Below, one piece after another: positions 8,367 to 15,931 of a DNA stretch of 30,786 bases. Source of the DNA: a virus; IMG/VR virus record IMGVR_UViG_3300030328_003071, positions 1-30,786 of that record; one strand, written 5' to 3'. A program made the translations under genes and the position numbers. Under the pieces are notes generated by a model. It ran no database searches. It was not told the origin of the DNA and saw only the letters and a list, made by a program, of their open reading frames with translations. Within the stretch, counting starts at the first letter, position 1, and each line of letters starts with the position of its first letter.

Positions 8367-8749
8367 TATAATACACCTTTTATTTTCATTAATTCTTCTA
8401 AACCCTCAAGGGTTTTATGTCGTTTGATGACAAAAATAGCAACAATATCTTTGAACTCTTGGACATCATTCCTATAACTTGGTAAATCTGGTAATAGTGC
8501 CGATATTATTACTAGATTCTTAATGCCAGTTATTCTTAGTGTTGGTCGGTTTCCACTGGAAACAATACTAGATAGAACACTGTATTGTAATAAAGTTCTT
8601 TGAATTGATTCAAGAAACTCTTCTTCTCCTCTTATATCTAAATAAAACTTAACACTATAACCAAGTTTAGCATTTTCATTTACATATATAACTAAATTAT
8701 GTCTAGCAAGAGAAAGCAGAATACCTTGTAGCATTTCTTTACTATACAT
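8366..8749 (-). CDS. Small protein, possibly a catalytically dead LAGLIDADG-like domain
   Basis: A 127-aa product from the ATG (a GTG nine bases upstream is possible). The pattern FYLDIRGEEEFLESIQRTL, then TLRITGIKNLVIISALLPDL, then a helix pair EFKDIVAIFVIKRHKTLEGL resembles the core of LAGLIDADG_1 domains. The expected acidic LAGLIDADG signature near the N-terminus is degenerate (LQGILLSLAR, no catalytic Asp), so if related it would be DNA-binding only. Overlaps its neighbours at both ends. Low certainty for the family. Confidence 0.45.
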   Translation of the reverse strand: MYSKEMLQGILLSLARHNLVIYVNENAKLGYSVKFYLDIRGEEEFLESIQRTLLQYSVLSSIVSSGNRPTLRITGIKNLVIISALLPDLPSYRNDVQEFKDIVAIFVIKRHKTLEGLEELMKIKGVL

Positions 8750-9086
8750 TAGAAACACGCTCTTTTGTTCCTAGATACTCTGCTTTGAATCTTAGATATT
8801 CTAAACCGTCTAGAATAACATTTTCCACTAACTTTTCTGGCTTATCTTTGGTAGCAAAAGCAAAGGTGAGAACTACGCCTCTATATTTATGAAATAATAC
8901 GGCTGAATCTTCATCGACCTTTTCTGCAACTACCATAGTTAAATAATCTTTAGATTCTTCTAAGAATTGAAATAGAAGGCCTCTTATGAGCATGTCAACT
9001 TCTTCGGTGCTTGGTTCTCCATATACAAAGAAACGATAGGTTTGAACTGTGCCATTTTTATTTATGAATTCATCTAGTTCTTCCAT
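8742..9086 (-). CDS. Hypothetical protein
   Basis: A 114-aa acidic alpha/beta protein. I chose the ATG preceded by AGGGGATGAT over one 57 bases earlier that has no ribosome binding site and would overlap the histone-fold gene by about 50 bases. No family recognised. It lies between the histone-fold gene and the LAGLIDADG-like gene. Confidence 0.65.
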   Translation of the reverse strand: MEELDEFINKNGTVQTYRFFVYGEPSTEEVDMLIRGLLFQFLEESKDYLTMVVAEKVDEDSAVLFHKYRGVVLTFAFATKDKPEKLVENVILDGLEYLRFKAEYLGTKERVSNV

Positions 9087-9090
9087 TCTA

Positions 9091-9531
9091 TCATCCCCTA
9101 GTATAATCTTCGTTTTCTTTCCAATAACCTTCAACTTCTTCATTAGTTTCTATCCAATGTATATGGGCCGCACTTATTCTACCATGTCCTAATTGCATAG
9201 CATTTCTTTCAGCGTTAGTGACCATATTTCCAACCGAAGTTTCTACCCATTCCATTAGAAAGTTTTTGGCTGACCTAGAAACCTGTAAATCAGTATTGTC
9301 TTTAATTAAAGAACTTAGATTTATTTTGCTTCTAGTCCTTGGTTTCTTTTCTACTTTCTTTTCTGGAATGAACCATTCTCCGTCTTTCATGTGGGGAACT
9401 TCTTCATGTTTAACTTTCCTCCACCTTCCCTTTTCATGGAGTATATTTTGTAGATAAGCAAAACCATTTTCAATATTCATACAGTAATAGGTTTGAGAAT
9501 CCATTACAGTCACTTCTCCTATCTTAATCAT
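9091..9531 (-). CDS. Histone-fold protein with N-terminal extension
   Basis: A 146-aa protein. Residues about 70-128 follow the archaeal histone plan: helix 1 (NLSSLIKDN), loop 1 (TDLQVSRSA), a long helix 2 (KNFLMEWVETSVGNMVTNA), loop 2 with the Arg of the RT pair region (GHGRIS) and helix 3 (AAHIHWIE). The N-terminal 65 residues hold a small aromatic-rich domain and a basic linker (KKPRTRSK), unlike the bare 65-70 aa of most archaeal histones. GGAGG lies 9 bases before the ATG, and the start overlaps the ligase stop. It could compact viral DNA, or act as a transcription factor of the NF-Y/TAF type. The fold call rests on pattern matching only. Confidence 0.7.
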   Translation of the reverse strand: MIKIGEVTVMDSQTYYCMNIENGFAYLQNILHEKGRWRKVKHEEVPHMKDGEWFIPEKKVEKKPRTRSKINLSSLIKDNTDLQVSRSAKNFLMEWVETSVGNMVTNAERNAMQLGHGRISAAHIHWIETNEEVEGYWKENEDYTRG

Positions 9532-11054
9532 TCTAATTCCTCCACATCTTTTAGCGTATTAATATCCGCAACAAATTTATCATCTCTAATTCTTTTACAT
9601 CTAGGAAATCTTAGTCCTAAGTTTCCTTTAGCATCCCTACTAACTAAGTCTGCTGAAACTTCTAAAATAACATTAGGAGTTACATTGTAAGTTCCATTCT
9701 CAAACGTTTCAATATTTCTTCTTAGGTTCAATGTTAATCTAACTAAGTCTTCATCACTGAATCCAGTACCAACAGAACCAATGCTAACAAATCCATTAGG
9801 ACTAGAAACTGCAATATCGAAAGAAGCAAAGACATTTGATTTTGCTCCTTCACCGTATCTAGCAGAAGTAATGACTACATCTAATTCAATGCGAGGAGGC
9901 TTGTATTTAGCCCATCCTATGCTCCTTTTACCTGCTTCATAGGGTAAACTAGCATCCTTGACAATGATGCCTTCAAAGCCGTCGTTAATGGCTCTATTGT
10001 AGAATGCTAGAACATCCCCACCTTCTTCCATTCTATGTGCTTGGTCGGGTATTTTCTTCATCCAAGTTAATCTTTCTTGATAGGGTAAATCCATAATAGT
10101 CTTATCGTTAAATTTCAAGCAATCAAACATAACCCACTTAACTTTGACTTTCTCTCTTGCTTCTGCATGATTCTTAGAATGGACTCTTGTTCCCATTAGT
10201 TTATGTTCAGCAGGAGAACCATCATCTTTTATTGGATATATCTCACCATCAAGAATACAATCCACACCGTAGTTTACAACAATATCAACAACATCTTGAA
10301 ACTGTGGCGTAACAATAGAGCCTTTACGATTAAAGATAATCACATTGTCACTTTCTTTGTGTATTTGGTATCTGTTACCATCATACTTGTAATCTACAAT
10401 CTTATTCTCTGGCCATTTATTCATAGGAACTTCTTTTGCTAACATTGGTTTTACAAAAGCCCCATGAGATAAATTACAGGGAGGTTCTTCTTTCATATCA
10501 TAGTATCTTACTACATTTTCTATACTGTTAAAATTAGAATGTTTTTTAACATCTGCTAATTTCTTTTTGTAATGTTTAGTAATAATCTTCTTGACTACTC
10601 CTTCATTGATACCATTTCTAGGAGTTCTTAACCAATAACGTAAGAACCATTTTCTCTCAAGAGAAGACATTTTGAGAATGGTAGTTTTAATTAATTCAAA
10701 TTCATTTGAATTTATTTTAGAAGCATTCATTTCTAACAAAGTTACAATACTTCTAAGAGTATATTTTCCTTCATTGGTAGAGGAATAATCTAGATGATAA
10801 ATAGCGTCTCCCAAATCATTCATGTGAGCGATATATTGCCCTTCTATCTCTTCATCGAATACATCAAAAACAGATGCCATCCATTTCTTAGCCCTTGCTA
10901 ATCCTATGTTGTTAACCTCATAGTCTAACGATAGAATCTTTACAAATAAAGGTGCATCAAATTCTTCTAAGTCTGCCGATATTTTTGATACTATATTAGT
11001 TGGCGTTCTGTTTTCTGTAGCCTCTAAAAGCCTACTTGCTTTCTCCCAAGTCAT
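9528..11054 (-). CDS. lig: ATP-dependent DNA ligase
   Basis: A 508-aa protein with the three-domain layout of archaeal/eukaryotic ligase I. A helical DNA-binding domain spans residues about 1-200. The adenylation domain has the nucleotidyl Lys at K223 in KYDGNR, motif III in WVMFDCLKF, motif IV in FEGIIVKD and motif V in WAKYKPPR. An OB-fold domain ends in FPRCKRIRDDK. It seals nicks in the viral DNA, probably at Okazaki fragments. It lies upstream of the histone-fold gene, in the same operon as PCNA and RFC. Length is slightly below the usual 550-600 aa because the N-terminal domain is compact. Confidence 0.97.
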   Translation of the reverse strand: MTWEKASRLLEATENRTPTNIVSKISADLEEFDAPLFVKILSLDYEVNNIGLARAKKWMASVFDVFDEEIEGQYIAHMNDLGDAIYHLDYSSTNEGKYTLRSIVTLLEMNASKINSNEFELIKTTILKMSSLERKWFLRYWLRTPRNGINEGVVKKIITKHYKKKLADVKKHSNFNSIENVVRYYDMKEEPPCNLSHGAFVKPMLAKEVPMNKWPENKIVDYKYDGNRYQIHKESDNVIIFNRKGSIVTPQFQDVVDIVVNYGVDCILDGEIYPIKDDGSPAEHKLMGTRVHSKNHAEAREKVKVKWVMFDCLKFNDKTIMDLPYQERLTWMKKIPDQAHRMEEGGDVLAFYNRAINDGFEGIIVKDASLPYEAGKRSIGWAKYKPPRIELDVVITSARYGEGAKSNVFASFDIAVSSPNGFVSIGSVGTGFSDEDLVRLTLNLRRNIETFENGTYNVTPNVILEVSADLVSRDAKGNLGLRFPRCKRIRDDKFVADINTLKDVEELE

Positions 11055-11196
11055 CTATTACCACTTCCAAATTATTATTAATTTTTTGAATCATTTCTTT
11101 TAGAAGAGGGCTGATTCTACCCTCGTTTGATTCAGCAAAGTTCCACATGATATTTGCTAAATATATCCATTCACTCTTCTTCAACTTCTGCACCAC
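11032..11196 (-). CDS. Small overlapping ORF (GTG start), hypothetical
   Basis: A 54-codon frame fills the otherwise empty gap between the ligase and the gene upstream, overlapping both. It starts at a GTG directly after a stop codon (or at an ATG at 11148) and reads a protein-like amphipathic sequence (WIYLANIMWNFAESNEG, then LLKEMIQKINNNLEVVIDDL). Dense packing elsewhere makes a gene here likely, but the start has only a weak ribosome binding site. Confidence 0.4.
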   Translation of the reverse strand: MVQKLKKSEWIYLANIMWNFAESNEGRISPLLKEMIQKINNNLEVVIDDLGESK

Positions 11197-11521
11197 CTAA
11201 CTTAGAGAGAAGTGTTAGAAAATTTTGTATCATCATTGATACAATTTCTACTTCTTGGTGAGCCTCTAATTCAATAAACCTATGTAGCATATGGATTAAA
11301 GAGGCTTGAGTTAATGCAGGAGCAAGTTTCGCAAGGCTACCATTTCCATGAATTTCCCAATAACAGACAAAAGAAGCCCTAGCAAGATAATTAGACTTGA
11401 ATACTTCGTTATATCCACCGTTAAAGTGGTCTAAAGCCGCACCCTTCAATTTCTTTTTCATCTGTTTAGACCATTCATTAAATTTTTTATCGTTTATTGT
11501 TATTAGATATACTTTATTCAT
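11171..11521 (-). CDS. Hypothetical helical protein
   Basis: A 116-aa protein with a basic first third (KQMKKKLKG), a long hydrophobic/helical middle (SLAKLAPALTQASLIHMLHR) and an acidic tail (EVEEE). No family recognised. Overlaps the next upstream gene by eight bases. Confidence 0.7.
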   Translation of the reverse strand: MNKVYLITINDKKFNEWSKQMKKKLKGAALDHFNGGYNEVFKSNYLARASFVCYWEIHGNGSLAKLAPALTQASLIHMLHRFIELEAHQEVEIVSMMIQNFLTLLSKLGGAEVEEE

Positions 11522-11744
11522 TTTTATTCACCTCTAATTCTCTTTTTAATATCGCATAGAGTAATTGCGCTTCTTCTATATTGACTCTTATTCCTTTGTA
11601 AGATGGCTTGTTATCTTTATACCATCTGATGTCTAATACATCTATTAGTTTGTATCTTCCCGTAGTTACTACTACTTCTTCTGTAGCATTTCTAGGGACT
11701 CTTCCTACAACCTTTAATCCAGTATCTTCCTTCAACTCATCCAC
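11514..11744 (-). CDS. Small hypothetical protein
   Basis: A 76-aa protein that is beta-rich in the first half (KVVGRVPRN, EVVVTTGRYKLIDVLDIRW) with a C-terminal helix (VNIEEAQLLYAILKRELEV), a layout common in small DNA-binding or single-strand-binding relatives. No family recognised. Confidence 0.65.
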   Translation of the reverse strand: MDELKEDTGLKVVGRVPRNATEEVVVTTGRYKLIDVLDIRWYKDNKPSYKGIRVNIEEAQLLYAILKRELEVNKNE

Positions 11745-12130
11745 CCCTGTTTAAACTTCTCAAGTTCCTGCCTTGAAGTAAAATATCTTGGAGTATCTAA
11801 TTCATCTAAACGGTTTACTACCCAACAGGCTCCACCTAAAGATGAGATTTGAACAACTTCAAACTGACCATCATTTACTTCTGATATTTCAATAGTGGCA
11901 ATTTCTGGAACTAATCCATACATCTTGGTAAGTTCTCCTGCAACTTCATGAATATTATCACGAATATACTTGATAATGTGCGCTCTTTGAATAGGTATTT
12001 TTGGAGCAACATCAATTTTTAGGGTTCCACTCATATTACAAACGGTACACTTATTGCCTTTACAAATAGGGCATTTTATTTGTGCTTTGTGAGGAGCAGG
12101 TAATGTTACTGTGATGGCTTTCTTTTTCAT
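11732..12130 (-). CDS. Zinc-ribbon protein (DnaJ-type CxxCxG-like repeat)
   Basis: A 132-aa protein with CPICKGNKCTVCNMSGTL near residues 19-36, two CxxC pairs with following glycines like half of a DnaJ zinc module. The C-terminal 90 residues are alpha/beta with no recognised domain. It sits downstream of the chaperonin genes; a co-chaperone role is possible but unproven, since no J domain is present. Confidence 0.65.
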   Translation of the reverse strand: MKKKAITVTLPAPHKAQIKCPICKGNKCTVCNMSGTLKIDVAPKIPIQRAHIIKYIRDNIHEVAGELTKMYGLVPEIATIEISEVNDGQFEVVQISSLGGACWVVNRLDELDTPRYFTSRQELEKFKQGWMS

Positions 12131-12243
12131 TAGGTTTCTCTCCTTTCAACGCTAAGAGTACCGTCTTTATTTTTCTTTAGGATAGTAATACTACCATCTT
12201 CATAAACTATTGTCATTCTTACTATTGTTTTATCATCAAACAT
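12130..12243 (-). CDS. Small ORF, 37 aa
   Basis: ATG preceded by GGGTGAT, a good ribosome binding site; the stop overlaps the next ATG (TAATG). It reads MTIVYEDGSITILKKNKDG in the middle, a beta-hairpin-like pattern. Placement and signals favour a real gene; function unknown. Confidence 0.6.
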   Translation of the reverse strand: MFDDKTIVRMTIVYEDGSITILKKNKDGTLSVERRET

Positions 12244-12247
12244 ATCA

Positions 12248-12328
12248 TCACCCAATTATGCTAATCAATACAATCGTACACAACAGAGAGAAAAATGTAA
12301 GGTAAATTACTTTCTCTACTTTCTTCAC
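12248..12328 (-). CDS. Tiny single-pass membrane peptide, 26 aa
   Basis: GTG start with GGAGGAG just upstream, inside the end of the chaperonin gene. Positive N-terminus (KKVEK) followed by about 18 hydrophobic residues (VIYLTFFSLLCTIVLISIIG), so a one-helix membrane peptide. It fills the gap between GroEL and the next small gene. Too short to be sure it is translated. Confidence 0.45.
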   Translation of the reverse strand: MKKVEKVIYLTFFSLLCTIVLISIIG

Positions 12329-12330
12329 TA

Positions 12331-13821
12331 CTACTCCTCCACTAATACGGCAACATCTGTAGAATAAAATAATTGTGCTATAGACATGGCTGCTAAGAAA
12401 CTATTCTTAGTGACTTTAACTGGGTCAAAGACCCCTTCATCTACTAAATTTTTCATTTCTCCAGTTAGTGCATTAAAACCAACTGGATATTCTTCGTATG
12501 ATTTTACTACTGTATTGCTATTTTCAAATAATGTAAGATATGGTTCTGTCATTGGATTCTTCAACCAATCAGGAGCATCAATTCTTTTACTGCATTCCAT
12601 TAATGCTAATCCGCCACCGGCTACAATACCTTCTGATAAAGCGGCTCTTGTTGCATTTAGAGCATCATCAAGTCTTTCTTTCTTTTCTAGCATTTCCATT
12701 GATGAAGATGCTCCAACTTTAATTGTCGCTACTCCACCTTTTAATCTAGCAATTCTAGATTTAATTCTAGCGGAATCATATCCTTCTGTATTTTCTAACA
12801 TACCTTTGAGGTAAGAGACTCTTTCTGAAGTGTCGCCTTCCGCACCAATAAGGATAGTTCTTTCTTTTGAAACTTCAATACTTTCACAAGTTCCAAAGTC
12901 ACTTTCAGTAAATGTTTTTGGGTCATCTTTACTTTCTTGGGTAAAGATAGTTCCACCAACCATAGCCTGTATATCTGCTAATTCATCTAATTGATGGTCG
13001 CCAAAGTTAGGAGCAAGACATACTACACAGTCCACTGTTTTGTTCATAATATTCATGAGTAGATTATTTAATGCTGAACCATCTATTCCTTTACAGAATA
13101 TCAAGAGTGGTCTTTTACTATTAGCAGCAAATTCTAACATTGTAATTAAATCTTTAAAGTTTCTAAATGAAAGATTTGACATGAATATAAGTGGGTTCTT
13201 GAATACAGTTCTAGCATCATCTGTATTCGCCATCAGATGGCTAACATAACCTTCTGTTAATTGCATTCCTTCTCTTAGAATTAATTCTGTTACATGAGAG
13301 TTAGATTCTTCTACCGTTACTATACCTTCTCTACCTACTTTAGAGATAGCCTCGCTAATTAAATTACCAAGAGAATAGTCATTATTTGCAGCAATAGTCG
13401 CAACACTCACTATATCTTTATCTAAGACATCAATAGAAAGATAGTCTAATTCTTGTATCATATCTGATTTAAATTTTTCAAGAATGTGATAAACTTGATG
13501 AGTAGTATAATCATCAGTAATAGTTTGAAACAGAGAATTACATAATGCTTGTGCTAAAACGCAAGCCGTTGTTGTCCCGTCACCAGAATTATCTTGTGCT
13601 TTACTGGCCAAGTTTTGAACCATTTGAATTCCCATCTGAATATAAGGGTCTTCATGAGAAATGTGCTTGGTAATAGTTACTCCATCATTAACGATGATTG
13701 GAGGATTATTCTGTAAAATAACAGTTTTAGCCTGTGGCCCTAACGTGGGCTTTACAGTGTTTGCCACTAAATTAATTCCTTGTAATAACTTCTCTTTAAC
13801 TTCTTTTCCTTGTATAATCAT
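12331..13821 (-). CDS. groL: Group I chaperonin, GroEL-like
   Basis: A 496-aa protein with clear group I features: NTVKPTLGPQAKTVIL at residues 21-36, ASKAQDNSGDGTTTA at 72-86 (ATP-binding DGTTT), KRPLLIFCKGIDGSALNNLL in the apical domain, and a long block from IARLKGGVATIKVG to LSEGIVAGGGLAL in the returning equatorial domain, then NALTGEMKNLVDEGVFDPVKVT near the end. It is about 50 aa shorter than bacterial GroEL, through a contracted segment after the AGGG motif and no GGM tail. It overlaps the GroES gene by 4 bases, as in a normal groESL pair, but in an archaeal-type replicon, where the group II thermosome would be the usual chaperonin. Confidence 0.95.
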   Translation of the reverse strand: MIIQGKEVKEKLLQGINLVANTVKPTLGPQAKTVILQNNPPIIVNDGVTITKHISHEDPYIQMGIQMVQNLASKAQDNSGDGTTTACVLAQALCNSLFQTITDDYTTHQVYHILEKFKSDMIQELDYLSIDVLDKDIVSVATIAANNDYSLGNLISEAISKVGREGIVTVEESNSHVTELILREGMQLTEGYVSHLMANTDDARTVFKNPLIFMSNLSFRNFKDLITMLEFAANSKRPLLIFCKGIDGSALNNLLMNIMNKTVDCVVCLAPNFGDHQLDELADIQAMVGGTIFTQESKDDPKTFTESDFGTCESIEVSKERTILIGAEGDTSERVSYLKGMLENTEGYDSARIKSRIARLKGGVATIKVGASSSMEMLEKKERLDDALNATRAALSEGIVAGGGLALMECSKRIDAPDWLKNPMTEPYLTLFENSNTVVKSYEEYPVGFNALTGEMKNLVDEGVFDPVKVTKNSFLAAMSIAQLFYSTDVAVLVEE

Positions 13822-14033
13822 TCAATCACCGCCATAATAAATTTAAGGGGAACAAACTTTTTTCCATCGTATTCTTGAATCTTCTTTTCAGTAGAGAAGA
13901 TAACTAATTTACCTTCTAGTTCTGGTTCTATTGAACATGATAAAACTCTACCAACATTGTTTTCTTTCATCATGATGGTTCCACTACCTTGCATTTCTGC
14001 TTCTACTATAACATAATCATTTTTTGCTTTCAT
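13818..14033 (-). CDS. groS: GroES-like co-chaperonin (short)
   Basis: A 71-aa beta-rich protein: KNDYVIVEAE matches the GroES opening (xxDRVIVK), GRVLSCSIEPELEGKLVIFS the middle strands, and PLKFIMAVIE the last strand (xxxDILAVIE). It is 25 residues shorter than usual and the mobile loop that docks on GroEL is only a few residues (MQGSGTIMM). GGGGTGA lies upstream of the ATG. It should cap the chaperonin encoded immediately downstream. Confidence 0.85.
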   Translation of the reverse strand: MKAKNDYVIVEAEMQGSGTIMMKENNVGRVLSCSIEPELEGKLVIFSTEKKIQEYDGKKFVPLKFIMAVIE

Positions 14034-14578
14034 TCTTCTTCACCCCAAGATTGGACTCTTTCAAACTGAGATTCACGATAAATCGCTAATTGTTTAGGTG
14101 CGGTATTTTTCCAAAAACCGTAATGGCCTTCTCCACCCAAAACATAGGCACATTCCATATTTGTTTGCCAAATAGAAACGGTTCTAATATCTACTCCACT
14201 GAAATAAGCAGCACCAAATGGATGAGTGTGAATCCAACATCGAATAGGGAGTTTCATGCCTATTGGTGGGCTCATCCCAAACTCTACATAACCGCTTGAA
14301 CCTGTAGTAACAAAACAATTGTTTTCACCATCAATTACTACTTGAACTTCTAAATCAGGTAGTATTTCTGTTGAAGCATGCCAAATAGCATCAAAGAACC
14401 TTTTGTCTTCAAAAGCAACTTTGATATTTTCGACTTCCGATACTTTCTTAAAACAATTTAAAACATATTCTTCTGCCTCTTTTCTTGCTACATCAATCGC
14501 TTTAAATTCATCATATCCCGAATCATCAACGTCTTCGCCATAGGTTCTAATAAACCAATCTCCTGTTTTACTCATCAT
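14030..14578 (-). CDS. JAMM/MPN (JAB) metalloprotease-like protein
   Basis: A 182-aa protein with the complete zinc motif HxHPx(6)SxxD: H117, H119, P120, S127, D130 in HTHPFGAAYFSGVD, preceded by a strand rich in hydrophobics (KLPIRCWI). JAMM proteases of this family cut isopeptide bonds or process the tails of ubiquitin-like proteins. In this operon an E1-like gene and a Ubl gene with two residues after its GG lie upstream, so it is the likely Ubl processing or deconjugating enzyme. Start at the ATG after GGTGG rather than the GTG within that site. Confidence 0.88.
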   Translation of the reverse strand: MMSKTGDWFIRTYGEDVDDSGYDEFKAIDVARKEAEEYVLNCFKKVSEVENIKVAFEDKRFFDAIWHASTEILPDLEVQVVIDGENNCFVTTGSSGYVEFGMSPPIGMKLPIRCWIHTHPFGAAYFSGVDIRTVSIWQTNMECAYVLGGEGHYGFWKNTAPKQLAIYRESQFERVQSWGEEE

Positions 14579-14876
14579 TACCACCTTGTATTTTTACTAA
14601 CTTATCTTGTAGCGTTTTAATTTTACGCAATAAACGCTTCTCCTTGCGTGATTTAGGTGTGCTACTGGGTAAGACACCCTTGCGCTTTTTCACCTCATTA
14701 GAAGCCTCTAGAAGAAGCACAATTCCTTCTTCAGTTTCATCATCCCATAATTTTTCTAGCCTTCCAGCGATAGCCTTGTATGAGACACCATACCTGTGCT
14801 TCGCTTCATCTATACTTAGTTCATAGAAATTAATCAATAAATCTAAGTCTTTTTCTTTATTCCATCTTTTACCCAA
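14568..14876 (-). CDS. Small HTH (Myb/SANT-like) DNA-binding protein
   Basis: A 102-aa protein. KRWNKEKDLDLLINFY, then IDEAKHRYGVSYKAIAGRLEKLW, is a helix-turn-helix pattern like SANT/Myb or phage-type HTH. The C-terminal third is strongly basic and coiled-coil-like (KSRKEKRLLRKIKTLQDKLVKI). A regulator or DNA architectural protein is likely; the target is unknown. Confidence 0.6.
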   Translation of the reverse strand: MGKRWNKEKDLDLLINFYELSIDEAKHRYGVSYKAIAGRLEKLWDDETEEGIVLLLEASNEVKKRKGVLPSSTPKSRKEKRLLRKIKTLQDKLVKIQGGNDE

Positions 14877-14878
14877 AC

Positions 14879-15091
14879 TTAAGCCTCCAAGTGTTCACTT
14901 ACTTCCATTTTAAATTCCCATTTGTGAAAATACTCATGTCTTGCTAGAAAACCACCAGCACCATTTATTGGCCCAATATATCTAGAAGCACATATTTGGC
15001 AAAAGGCCATGACAATTCTCTCTTCATAAACTGAACCATCTTTGGTTTCTATATCTACGATTTCTCCGATTTCTTTTTCTGTATATCTCAT
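14879..15091 (-). CDS. Small C2H2-like zinc-finger protein
   Basis: A 70-aa protein with CQICASRYIGPINGAGGFLARHEYFH, a CxxC ... HxxxxH zinc-finger pattern with a longer finger loop than classic C2H2. An acidic C-terminus follows. The ATG overlaps the end of the E1-like gene region; a GTG nine bases upstream is a possible alternative start. Confidence 0.65.
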   Translation of the reverse strand: MRYTEKEIGEIVDIETKDGSVYEERIVMAFCQICASRYIGPINGAGGFLARHEYFHKWEFKMEVSEHLEA

Positions 15092-15096
15092 ATTAA

Positions 15097-15660
15097 TCAC
15101 ATATTGATAACGGCATATTCTTTGACCTGTTCATCATTAAACCATCTTTGAACCCACTGTGCGCCTAATCCTGCTATGGCTACTTGCATGAAATGAACTC
15201 CTTCTGTAGAACCATCCCATGAATCTCCTTGACAACTGAATGAACCTTCTTCTCCTGCCAATAATGTATCATACATTTTTGGGTCGGCTTTGTAACTAAC
15301 AAGAGCAGCATTTCTACCTTGAGCCCTCAAATCAAGCCATTTAACAGTAGTGTTATACAAAGTTCTTCTAAGGCCAATATTATCTACACAACAAATAACT
15401 AAGTCATATCCTTGCATTTGTTTTTCAGTTAGAATAGGAAATTGAATTGCCTTATTTATTGAATCACTATAATTATCAGCCATATTGGTTGCTTTGTTTT
15501 GACCAACACTAACAATTTTAAAATTCTGGTAAGGTAAATTCTTTGTTTCAACCTTATCGGGGTCGGCTACTGTAATATCATACAAACGAACCCTATCTAA
15601 TACAGGAATAAGGAAACTCCCTATCCCTCCTGCTCCAATTACTAATATTTTTCTTTTCAT
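15097..15660 (-). CDS. E1-like (ThiF/MoeB/HesA) Ubl-activating enzyme
   Basis: A 187-aa adenylation domain: nucleotide loop GAGGIGS at residues 9-15, acidic ribose-binding stretch D33-P-D35 with E38 and N41 (DxDxVExxNL), VGQNKA at 52-57, and the Mg/ATP aspartate in CCVDN (D93) followed by R98-R99. A candidate catalytic Cys is C143 in GSFSCQG. Family members adenylate the C-terminal glycine of a ubiquitin-like partner. It is shorter than MoeB/ThiF (about 240-250 aa) and has no C-terminal zinc CxxC pairs, as in compact phage versions. GGAGG lies upstream of the ATG. The Ubl at 18903-19109 and the JAMM at 14030-14578 are the expected partners. Confidence 0.92.
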   Translation of the reverse strand: MKRKILVIGAGGIGSFLIPVLDRVRLYDITVADPDKVETKNLPYQNFKIVSVGQNKATNMADNYSDSINKAIQFPILTEKQMQGYDLVICCVDNIGLRRTLYNTTVKWLDLRAQGRNAALVSYKADPKMYDTLLAGEEGSFSCQGDSWDGSTEGVHFMQVAIAGLGAQWVQRWFNDEQVKEYAVINM

Positions 15661-15929
15661 TCTGAATCCTCCGAATAATTTACAAAGGTTTGCGCTCTTG
15701 AAGAAAGAGCGAAATTTGTTCTTTTAAAACTGTTAGATAATTGAATTACAGAACTTACAAACTTCGCTAATTCTGGAACAATCTCTTGGTTTTGTTGTCT
15801 AGATAACAGTCTAAAAGCAGTTACCAAACAATTACAATCACTACAAACCCTTTGAGAACTCTCCAAAAGAGGTTCGGGGTTGTTATGGTTATATTCTTCC
15901 ATTTCTATTTCACAAAAACTACATTTCAT
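15657..15929 (-). CDS. Small zinc-finger protein
   Basis: A 90-aa protein with CSFC at residues 3-6 and CSDC at about 29-32, a four-Cys zinc site, followed by a helical, Gln/Ser-rich C-terminus. Lies between TFB and the E1-like gene, overlapping the latter by four bases. No family recognised. Confidence 0.65.
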   Translation of the reverse strand: MKCSFCEIEMEEYNHNNPEPLLESSQRVCSDCNCLVTAFRLLSRQQNQEIVPELAKFVSSVIQLSNSFKRTNFALSSRAQTFVNYSEDSE

Positions 15930-15931
15930 AT

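Noticed and set aside
12386-12814. 142-codon plus-strand frame opposite the GroEL gene
   Set aside because: It is a mirror of the well-conserved chaperonin reading frame and has no recognisable product.
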